This document shows, piece after piece, positions 51,343 to 58,867 of a stretch of 64,000 nucleotides of DNA. Location: contig NZ_JBLTXA010000017.1 of the NCBI RefSeq assembly GCF_048066175.1, forward strand, positions 1 through 64,000. Direction: 5' to 3'. The stretch's first letter is position 1. Every line of letters starts with the position of its first letter. Position numbers and translations under genes: made by a program. Origin of the DNA: Niveispirillum fermenti (GTDB taxonomy: Bacteria; Pseudomonadota; Alphaproteobacteria; Azospirillales; Azospirillaceae). The notes beneath the pieces were generated by a model. The model was given only the letters and a program-made list of their open reading frames with translations, did no database searches and was not told the origin of the DNA.

Positions 51343-51527
51343 TTATACGTATCTGCATTGATCAAGACCCTGTGGTCCTGATCAATGCGGCCCTCATGCA
51401 TCGGGCGCCGCCATCCGGCCACTTGGCTCACGCTGGCTCACGCGCATGGGCGCGCGGGCGCTCAGCGCGCCAACCGGGGCGCCAACCGGGTTGCGATGAG
51501 CTCCACTCACCGCAACTGGGTATTACC
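51343..51527 (+). repeat. Dispersed palindromic repeat, copy 7
   Basis: Begins TTATACGTATCT. Hairpin A: GCATTGATCAAGACC (51355-51369) with GGTCCTGATCAATGC (51374-51388), one mismatch. A GC-rich middle follows (GCGCGCGGGCGCTCAGCGCGC). Hairpin C is imperfect: GTTGCGATGAG/CTCACCGCAAC (51490-51516). Ends CTGGGTATTACC. Full-length but diverged. Confidence 0.8.
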
Positions 51528-51744
51528 TCTCCAGAGTCAGCCCGGAAAGGCGGCATTCACATGCGAATGCCGCCTGTCGCCGTTCGGGTTGTGTCAAGAA
51601 GGCCGCAATCACCGGAATAATGCGCGCGCGGGCCCTGCTTCCCTAACGTCACCCCCTTTCACTGTCCGTGGGCTTTGGATACCGTTGGTGCGTGCAGAAA
51701 CGGGCGCACATGAACGCAGCCCGGACTGTGGGAGGAATGATTTG

Positions 51745-53622
51745 ATGACCAACCGTCTTCTCGGCGGCACCGCTGTGGCCGCCATCCTGTCCCTGTCCGC
51801 CTTTGCCGGCGCCACGACCGTTGCCCAGGCGCAACTGGCCGATGTCAATTCCATGATCGTCTTCGGCGACAGCCTGAGCGACACGGACAACCTGAAGAAC
51901 CTGGACCCTGCCAGCCGGCCGGGCGCGCCTTATGTGAACGGCCGGTTCTCCAACGGTCCCGTCTGGGCCGAGACGCTTTCCGCCACGCGGGGCTGGACCC
52001 TGGACGGCCGTGCCTATGGCGGTGCGCGGGCCACCCGCAACACCCCCATCGACCTGACGGCGCAGGTGAGCGCCTATCTGGCCGGCGGGCGCACCATTTC
52101 CGCCAACAGCATGGTTGGCATCTGGATCGGCGGCAATGACTACATCGCCGTGCTGACCCAGCCGCAATCGAACCCGACCGCCGCCGCGCAGGCCGCCATC
52201 GCCGCCACGGCGGGCGCCATCACGACGCAGGCCGGCCGCCTCTACAGCGCCGGCGCGCGTCAGTTCGTGCTGGTCAACCTGCCGCCGCTGGGCTCCATCC
52301 CGCTGACCAGCGGCCTGTCGGCCAGCGACAAGGCCGCCGCCAATACGGTGGCCGACCTGCATGCCGAAGCCATCCGCGCCGCCGCCGGGGCCCTGCGCCA
52401 GCAGGGGGCCACGGTGACCGTGGTCGATGCCAAGGCCCTGTTCCAGGACATGCTGGCCAACCCGTCCACCTATGGCTTCAACAATATCACCGTTCCCTGC
52501 TATGCCCCGCTGGGGCCGGGGGGCTCGCTGGTGCCCACGGGTGCCTGCGCCACGGCGGCGGGGGCCGCGGGCTCCGTCTTCTTCGACGCGCTGCACCCGA
52601 CCACGGCCGCCCATAATGTGGTGGCACAGTTCGCAGACGGCACCCTGTCCAGTGCGTTCGAGGCACCGGCCGCCCTGGCCACCAGCACGGAAGCCGCCCA
52701 GCGCCTGATGGATCTGGCCAATGACGGGCTGTCGGCCCGAATGGCCGGTGCCCGCACGGGTCAGGCCTCCGTCAATGTCGTCGGCGCGCAGGCCGGACAG
52801 GATGGCCGGTTCGGCCTTTTCAGCTTCGGCAGCTATCTGACCGGTGACCGCAAGCCCGTGCGCGGCCAGCTCGGCTATGATTATGACGGCTTCAATGCCG
52901 GCCTGGGCATCGACTATCAGGTCGACCAGCATGTCATCGCCGGCGTGGCCGTCAGCTATGGCAAGATCAACCTGGATACGGACGGCAATTATTCCAGCCT
53001 GGACGCCAAGGCCGTCAACCTGACCACCTATGTCACGGCCGCCATGGACGCGATGTGGGTCGATGCGGCCCTGTCCTACAGCTTCGATGATTACAAGTCC
53101 GACCGCATCACGCGGTTCAGCCCCTATCCCACCGCCCACAGCGACTTCAAGGGCAATACCTATGCCGTATCCGGCACGGTCGGCTATACGCCCGTGGCCG
53201 GCAGCTTCGCCATGGGTCCCGTTGTCGGCCTGCGCTACGCCAAGACTCGGGTGGAAGGGTTCAGCGAGACCGGCGGCGGCCCGCTGGCCCTGCGCTGGGA
53301 TGATTTCGATGCCGAGAGCCTGGTGGGCAGCATCGGCGGCCAGATCAGCGGCGTGGGCACCAGCTTCATCCCGCAGGTCCGGCTGGCTTACGAATATGAA
53401 ATGAAGGGCGACACGCGGGCCATCACGGGCCACTTCGCCAATGGTGAACTGGTCGGCACCGATCCGGGTGCCGGCAAGCGCGGGCATCTGGCCATCGGGG
53501 CCGGACTGGTCCATGAGACGGCGGACAATGTCGCGGTCTCGCTGGGCTATGTCGGGCGCTTCGCGGCCGGTGGCGACCGCAGGGACCATGCGCTGTCGGC
53601 GCATCTCAAGATCGGCTTCTGA
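51745..53622 (+). CDS. GDSL-family autotransporter esterase
   Basis: A 625-residue type Va secreted protein. Signal peptide LLGGTAVAAILSLSAFAGAT with cleavage near AQA. The passenger is a GDSL lipase/esterase: block I MIVFGDSLSDTDN with Ser43, GIWIGGNDYI, and block V FDALHPTTAAH with the Asp-x-x-His at about 282-285. From about residue 350 comes an autotransporter beta-barrel, with repeated strands (RFGLFSFGSYLTGDRKPV, FAMGPVVGLRYAKTRVEGF) and an aromatic C-terminus, HLKIGF. EstA-type proteins of this layout stay on the cell surface and hydrolyse short-chain or glycerol esters. The AGGAGGAA-like site (GGGAGGAATGATTTG) fits ATG 51745. Confidence 0.93.
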   Translation: MTNRLLGGTAVAAILSLSAFAGATTVAQAQLADVNSMIVFGDSLSDTDNLKNLDPASRPGAPYVNGRFSNGPVWAETLSATRGWTLDGRAYGGARATRNTPIDLTAQVSAYLAGGRTISANSMVGIWIGGNDYIAVLTQPQSNPTAAAQAAIAATAGAITTQAGRLYSAGARQFVLVNLPPLGSIPLTSGLSASDKAAANTVADLHAEAIRAAAGALRQQGATVTVVDAKALFQDMLANPSTYGFNNITVPCYAPLGPGGSLVPTGACATAAGAAGSVFFDALHPTTAAHNVVAQFADGTLSSAFEAPAALATSTEAAQRLMDLANDGLSARMAGARTGQASVNVVGAQAGQDGRFGLFSFGSYLTGDRKPVRGQLGYDYDGFNAGLGIDYQVDQHVIAGVAVSYGKINLDTDGNYSSLDAKAVNLTTYVTAAMDAMWVDAALSYSFDDYKSDRITRFSPYPTAHSDFKGNTYAVSGTVGYTPVAGSFAMGPVVGLRYAKTRVEGFSETGGGPLALRWDDFDAESLVGSIGGQISGVGTSFIPQVRLAYEYEMKGDTRAITGHFANGELVGTDPGAGKRGHLAIGAGLVHETADNVAVSLGYVGRFAAGGDRRDHALSAHLKIGF

Positions 53623-53650
53623 GGGACAGGCGACAGGCTCAGATAGCCAG

Positions 53651-53684
53651 GGGCCGCGGCGGGCAACCGTCGCGGCCCTTTTTT
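53651..53684 (+). terminator. Terminator of the autotransporter gene
   Basis: GGGCCGCG (53651-53658) pairs with CGCGGCCC (53671-53678), with inner pairing, followed by TTTTTT (53679-53684). Confidence 0.9.
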
Positions 53685-53781
53685 CATGGCCGGTTCCCGC
53701 CCTGCCGTTTCCTTCCCTGCGGTGCTGATCACGGTTCGGGAAGGGTGGGGGCTCGGGGAGGGTGGGCAACGGACAAAGCTC

Positions 53782-53820
53782 AAAAAAAACCCTGGCGACG
53801 GCAGTGCCGGATCGCCAGGG
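53782..53820 (-). terminator. Terminator of the envelope operon
   Basis: CCCTGGCGA and TCGCCAGGG arms (53812-53820 and 53790-53798), 13-nt loop; minus-strand tail of eight T (53789-53782). It ends transcription from 61 kb downward. Confidence 0.93.
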
Positions 53821-53886
53821 CCAATCCCCCCAACCCGATAACCGTCGGCACCCCACCTGCCGACGATCCGGGACCAGGATCGAGGA

Positions 53887-56259
53887 TCAGTGCGCCGCGT
53901 AGGTCCGCTTGGACGCGCGACGCACCTCCGCCTCATATAGTTTCGGGAAAATCTTGTAGAGCAGCGCCGCCACGGCCGGCAGCAGCACGATGGCGCCGAT
54001 CATGTTGGCCAGGAAGATGAAGGTCAGCAGCACGCCCATATCGGCCTGGAACTTCAGGTCGGAGAAAATCCAGGTCGCCGTGGCCACGGCCAGCGTCAGG
54101 CCCGTGAACAGCACCGAACTGCCGGTCTCCTGCAAGGTGCGGTAATAGGCCTCCGCGAAATTCAGCCCGTGCTTCAGATAGCTTTGCAGGCGATTGAAGA
54201 TATAGAGCCCGTAATCCACGCCGATGCCAACGCCCAGCGCTGCCGCCGGCAGGGTGGAAATCTTCAGCCCGATACCAAGCCATGTCATCATCGCGTTGCA
54301 CAGGATCGACACGACGATCAGCGGCAGCACCGCAGCCAGCGAGCCGACGACCGACCGGAAAGTGATCAGGCAGAACGTGATGACAGTGACATAGACCAGC
54401 AGCAGCATCGGCTTTTCCGCCGACATCACGGCCTGGTTGGTGGCGGCCATCACGCCGACATTGCCGGTGGCCAGGTTGAACGCCACCGTCTCCGACGGGT
54501 TGTCCTTCTTGTACTGTTCGACGGCATCAACGATGCGCTGGATGGTGCCGGCCATGTGATCCTTGGTGAAGATCATGACGGGCATGACGGAACAGTTGGA
54601 ATTCAGCAGCCCGGTGGATGTCTCGATGGGCGTCACGGACCGCACCAGCACCTGGGAATTGCGGGGCAGCACGCGCCAATTCAGGTTGCCCTCGTTCCAG
54701 CCCGCATTCACCACCTTCATGGCCGTGGCCATGGACATGGCGGACTGCACCCCCTCCACATTGGAGATGGCCCAGGTGAAATCGTCGATCTGCTTGATGA
54801 TGTCGTAATCGATGCAACCATCATCCTTGGTTTCCGCGATGACCTGGATGACGTCCACACCGATGGCGAATCGATCGACGATCAGTTGCGCATCCTGATT
54901 GTAACGGCTGTCGGGCCAAAGTTCGGGCACGCCCGCCTCGGTATCGCCCACCGTCATATGCCGCTGTTCCCAAGCGGAGAAGCCGAAAATGGCCAGGCCG
55001 ATCAGCACCATGATCGAAGCGCCCTTGGGCCGCGCGAAGGCGGCGAGCCAGCCCCAGACACGGTCGAACCGGTCCACCTGCCCCGCCACACGCGACTGAT
55101 ACTTCGTCCCCAGCGGCAGATAGGACAGAACCACGGGCAGCACCCACAGATGGGTGATGATGATGATGATCATGCCCACCGACGCCGCGACGGCCAGTTC
55201 CTGGATCATGCGGATCTGGATGATCGCGATGGTCAGGAAGGCCAGGGCATCGGTGAACAGGGCCGAGGCGCCGGGCACCAGAAGCCGTTCGAAGCTGGTC
55301 CGCGCCGCCGTATAGGCGTCCGCCCCCTTGCCCATTTCCTGCGAGATGGTGCCGACATTCTGCACGCCGTGCGAAATGGCGATGGCGAACACCAGGAAGG
55401 GAACCAGGATGGACAGAGGGTCGATGCCATATCCCAATATGACCAGCAGCCCGAACTGCCAGATCACGGTGCAGAGCGAGATGCCCAGCATGGCAAAGGT
55501 CAGCATCCAGCTTTTGCCATAGCCGTAAACCAGAACGGCCGTGATGACGAAGGCGATGCCGAAGAACATCACCACGCTCGCGGCGCCATCTGCGATGTCG
55601 CCCATGGCCTTGGCAAAGCCGATGATATGGACCTGGATCCGGTCATCCTCGTACTTCTGGCGGATATCCTCCAGTTGCTTGGCGACCGCCATGTAATCCA
55701 GCTTCTCGCCTGTGCGCGGGTCGGTTTCCACCAACTGCACACTGACCAGGGCCGCCGTGAAATCCTCCGCCACCAGACGCCCGACCTGTCCCGATTTCAG
55801 GACATTCTCACGCACGATGGGCAGCCATTCCGGCGTCGGCTGGAACTCGGCGGGAATGACGTTGCCGCCCGCGAACCCGTCCTCCACGATCTCGATGAAA
55901 CGGACATTGGGCGTGAAGATGCTGGTCACGCTGGCCCGGTCAACGCCGGGAACGAAAAACACCTCGTCCGTGACCTGTTTCAGCCGGGCCATGAATTCCG
56001 GCGTGTAGATATCCCCTTCCTTCACCGACAGGGCCACCAGCACGCGGTTGGCGCCCCCGAATTCCTTCATGTGCTTGGTGAAGGTCTGCATATAGGGATG
56101 ATCGAGCGGCAGGGTCTTCTCGAACCCGGCATCGACGCGCAGCTTGGCGCCCTGCCAGCCCATGAAGGCGGTCAGGATCGCGAACACGACCAGTACCAGA
56201 AGCCGGTACCGGAAGGTCCATTTTTCAAGCCGGAACAGGAAGGACGGGGATTGGGACAT
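53887..56259 (-). CDS. RND/MMPL family transporter
   Basis: A 790-residue inner membrane protein with two RND repeats. Transmembrane 1 is LLVLVVFAILTAFMGW (about 20-36), followed by a large periplasmic loop. The first SSD-like helix group includes GIAFVITAVLVYGYGKSWML, FLVFAIAISHGVQNVGTI and IIIIITHLWVLPVVLSYLPL. A second N-terminal helix is ASIMVLIGLAIFGFSAW; a second loop and the mirrored helix group (AAALGVGIGVDYGLYIFNRL) follow. This size and layout are of the MMPL/hopanoid-transporter (HpnN-like) class that moves lipids or other hydrophobic molecules. Start at 56259 is the normal one. Last gene of the four-gene envelope unit; gap of 41 bp from the YCF48 gene. Confidence 0.9.
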   Translation of the reverse strand: MSQSPSFLFRLEKWTFRYRLLVLVVFAILTAFMGWQGAKLRVDAGFEKTLPLDHPYMQTFTKHMKEFGGANRVLVALSVKEGDIYTPEFMARLKQVTDEVFFVPGVDRASVTSIFTPNVRFIEIVEDGFAGGNVIPAEFQPTPEWLPIVRENVLKSGQVGRLVAEDFTAALVSVQLVETDPRTGEKLDYMAVAKQLEDIRQKYEDDRIQVHIIGFAKAMGDIADGAASVVMFFGIAFVITAVLVYGYGKSWMLTFAMLGISLCTVIWQFGLLVILGYGIDPLSILVPFLVFAIAISHGVQNVGTISQEMGKGADAYTAARTSFERLLVPGASALFTDALAFLTIAIIQIRMIQELAVAASVGMIIIIITHLWVLPVVLSYLPLGTKYQSRVAGQVDRFDRVWGWLAAFARPKGASIMVLIGLAIFGFSAWEQRHMTVGDTEAGVPELWPDSRYNQDAQLIVDRFAIGVDVIQVIAETKDDGCIDYDIIKQIDDFTWAISNVEGVQSAMSMATAMKVVNAGWNEGNLNWRVLPRNSQVLVRSVTPIETSTGLLNSNCSVMPVMIFTKDHMAGTIQRIVDAVEQYKKDNPSETVAFNLATGNVGVMAATNQAVMSAEKPMLLLVYVTVITFCLITFRSVVGSLAAVLPLIVVSILCNAMMTWLGIGLKISTLPAAALGVGIGVDYGLYIFNRLQSYLKHGLNFAEAYYRTLQETGSSVLFTGLTLAVATATWIFSDLKFQADMGVLLTFIFLANMIGAIVLLPAVAALLYKIFPKLYEAEVRRASKRTYAAH

Positions 56260-56300
56260 ATCGCTTCGCCTTGGGCATCAAGGGATCGGGTCGGGCGGGA

Positions 56301-57269
56301 TCAGGGATTGGCCGTGAGCGGGCCCGCTTCCCCAAGCAGGATGACCTGGCCACCGGCGGCCTGAATGACATCCGCCAGACCGACACGGTCGGGGCGCTGG
56401 ATGCCGGAGAAGGTGCGGCCGCCATCCTTGCTGGTCAGCACAGTGCCCTGGGCGCCCACCAGCACGACCGAACCATCGGCCAGCACGGCGCCACCCATCA
56501 GGCCCGCCGTGGTGCCGCTGTCGATGGCGGTCCAGGTCTGGCCGGCATCATCGGTGCGCAGGATGTTGCCCTGCAGGCCGTAAACGAGAAAGCTCTGCGG
56601 TCCCAACGCCAGCGCATCGAAGAAGGAACCATCATAGGGTGCCGCCAGCGGGGTCCAGGTGGCGCCGGCATCCGTGCTGACCAGCGTCGTTCCCGCCTCC
56701 CCTGCAATCAGCCGGCTTTCGGGGGTCGGCGCGACGATGGCATTGAAATGGAAATCACTGTCGCTGATCATCCGGCTTTCCCAGGTGGCACCGCCATCGG
56801 CCGTCTCCAGGTACAGGCCATAGGCACCGACGGCGATCCCGTGCCGGCCATCGGCACTGAACAGCACATCCATCAGCGGCTGCTCCAGCTCGGGCTCGGC
56901 ATACTGGACCTGCCAGGTCTCGCCAGCATCGGCGGTGTGCAGGATGACGGCATCGTGCCCGACGGCCCAGCCCTGCCGATCGTCGGCAAAGGCAACACCG
57001 GTCAGGGCGGCATTGGCCGGCACCGCGACCTGTCGCCATGACGCACCATTGTCATCGGACAGCAGGATGTGCCCGCGCTCGCCCACGGCAACCAGCCGGT
57101 CCCCCGCCCTGGCAGCCCCCAGGATCAGCGAATGCACCGCCAGCGGCGCCATGACGGCCGGCCGCAGGGCCGGTATCCTGGCCTCCTGCGCGGCGGCGGG
57201 CAGGAGGCCGGCAGCCAGCAGGCAAAGGCCGCCGGCCAGAAGCCGGGTGACAAGGGGGACACACACCAT
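56301..57269 (-). CDS. YCF48-like periplasmic beta-propeller
   Basis: A 322-residue secreted protein related to YCF48/HCF136 (photosystem II assembly factor fold), used in bacteria next to RND transporters. Signal peptide VTRLLAGGLCLLAAGLLPAAAQ. Six sorting-type blades carry the Asp-x-Gly-x-x-Trp BNR motif: SDDNGASWRQ, TADAGETWQV, TADGGATWES, STDAGATWTP, TDDAGQTWTA and SKDGGRTFSG. The start is at 57269, after GGTGAG; a Met 12 codons earlier is possible. Lies between DUF1329 (219 bp upstream) and the transporter. Confidence 0.87.
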   Translation of the reverse strand: MVCVPLVTRLLAGGLCLLAAGLLPAAAQEARIPALRPAVMAPLAVHSLILGAARAGDRLVAVGERGHILLSDDNGASWRQVAVPANAALTGVAFADDRQGWAVGHDAVILHTADAGETWQVQYAEPELEQPLMDVLFSADGRHGIAVGAYGLYLETADGGATWESRMISDSDFHFNAIVAPTPESRLIAGEAGTTLVSTDAGATWTPLAAPYDGSFFDALALGPQSFLVYGLQGNILRTDDAGQTWTAIDSGTTAGLMGGAVLADGSVVLVGAQGTVLTSKDGGRTFSGIQRPDRVGLADVIQAAGGQVILLGEAGPLTANP

Positions 57270-57440
57270 TTCGCTCACCGAACCTTGCTGGACAGGGTTA
57301 CCCATGGATGCTCACAGAAGCATCGAAAGGATTCCAGACTTAAAAACCGGAAATTGCCGGCGCCCAACGCTTCATGACCGTGACGATGACGGCGCGTTGC
57401 AGCAGGCCGTCGGGCGACGGCTAAAATCAAAGAGACGGCA

Positions 57441-57472
57441 AAGGGCCGACCGGTTTCACGACCGGCCGGCCC
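57441..57472 (-). terminator. Attenuating hairpin after DUF1329
   Basis: GGGCCGACCGGT (57443-57454) against ACCGGCCGGCCC (57461-57472), 12 positions with one mismatch. Only three T follow on the minus strand, so partial termination or mRNA 3'-end protection is more likely than full stop. Confidence 0.5.
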
Positions 57473-57488
57473 CCTATCCGAGCCTTGA

Positions 57489-58829
57489 TCAGCGCACGCC
57501 GGCCCGGCGCAGGCTGTCGGGCGAGAAGTCGGCGTCCGTCAGGCTGGCATCGAACTTGTACGGCGGCTCCTGATTGTCCAGGCCGATCAGCGTGTAGCGG
57601 CCGGACTGCAGGTCATAGAGCGTGTCCAGCGTCGACCAGAAGACATTCGCGGAATAATACTGGACCGGGTGGGTTTCACCCACGCGCCACATCTCGCCAC
57701 GGGCATCCAGATGGTCGGCAACCAGGATCTGCCAGCTATCCTCGTCGATATAGAAGCGGCGCTTGGCATAGATGTGGCTGGTGCCCTGCCGCAGGGTCGC
57801 TTCCACCACCCAGACGCGGTGCAACTCGTACCGGGCCAGGTCCTGGTTGATATGGCCGGGCTTGATGATGTCGTCATACCGGGTGTCGGCCGAATGCAGC
57901 TTGTAGGAATTGTACGGTACGTACATTTCCTGACGGCCGACCAGCTTCCATTCATACCGGTCCGGCGCACCGGAATAGACGTCGAAATTGTCGGTGGTGC
58001 GCAAACCGTCCGACGCCGTGCCGGGATTGTCATAGGCAACGTTGGGCGCGCGGCGCACCCGACGCTGGCCGGGATTATAGGTCCAGGCCGACCGCGGCTC
58101 CTTCACCTGGTTGATGGTCTCATGCACCAGCAGGATTTCGCCGGCCAGACGGGCCGGGCTGACCACCTCCTGCAGGAAATAGAGCGAAGTGTTGTTCCGG
58201 GTGCCGCCGGGCGCCTGGTATAGATACTTCACCTTCTCTTCCAGCATGATCAGCGTGTAGCTGCCATTGACCTGGGGATTGGCCTGGCCCACGCGGCGCA
58301 CCGTCGCCGCCTCGCCGCGATAACGCAGCAGGTGGTTCCAGACGGCTTCCACGCCTTCCTTCGGCACGGGGAAGGGAACGCCTTCCTTGGCACCTTCCAC
58401 GCCGTTGCCGCCATCGGCCAGCTTGGCCCGGCTGGCATTGGCGATGGTCTCGTCATAGATGCGCTGGGGCAGGGCTGCCGTGCGGCGCGTCTGATAGACG
58501 TTCATCTTGTAGTCGGGATAGCGCTTCAGAAGGGCCTTCAGACCTTCCGGCAGCTTATCCTCATACTGCGCCATGTTGGCACCGGTGATGGTGAACAGCA
58601 CCTTGTCCTGCGGGAACGGATCGACCTCGATCGTTCCCTGCTTCCAGTTGGCGGGCGGCGTGGTCAGACCGCCGGTCCATTCGGGGATGGAGCCATCGGC
58701 GTTGCCGGCCTTGATGGCCCCCATCGGGGTCAGGGTCTTGCCCAGATCGGCGGCGCTCTGCGCCAGGGCGGGAAGGCTGAAGGCCAGGGCGACGACGCCA
58801 CCCAGCAGTACGGATTTCATGCGGAACAT
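57489..58829 (-). CDS. DUF1329 periplasmic protein
   Basis: A 446-residue exported protein. Signal MFRMKSVLLGGVVALAFSL and LPALAQ, cleavage after AQ or AQSAA. The DUF1329 body is clear: LTPMGAIKAGNADGSIPEWT, DPFPQDKVLFTITGANMAQY, AWTYNPGQRRVRRAPNVAYD, MYVPYNSYKLHS, and VVEATLRQGTSHIYAKRRFY. The fold is related to LolA/LolB-like lipoprotein carriers, so a periplasmic lipid or hydrophobe-carrier role is plausible, not shown. Starts 38 bp after the end of the DUF1302 gene. Confidence 0.92.
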   Translation of the reverse strand: MFRMKSVLLGGVVALAFSLPALAQSAADLGKTLTPMGAIKAGNADGSIPEWTGGLTTPPANWKQGTIEVDPFPQDKVLFTITGANMAQYEDKLPEGLKALLKRYPDYKMNVYQTRRTAALPQRIYDETIANASRAKLADGGNGVEGAKEGVPFPVPKEGVEAVWNHLLRYRGEAATVRRVGQANPQVNGSYTLIMLEEKVKYLYQAPGGTRNNTSLYFLQEVVSPARLAGEILLVHETINQVKEPRSAWTYNPGQRRVRRAPNVAYDNPGTASDGLRTTDNFDVYSGAPDRYEWKLVGRQEMYVPYNSYKLHSADTRYDDIIKPGHINQDLARYELHRVWVVEATLRQGTSHIYAKRRFYIDEDSWQILVADHLDARGEMWRVGETHPVQYYSANVFWSTLDTLYDLQSGRYTLIGLDNQEPPYKFDASLTDADFSPDSLRRAGVR

Positions 58830-58867
58830 GCGTTTCCTCCTCGATCGCTCAGGTCAGTGGCTTGGCG

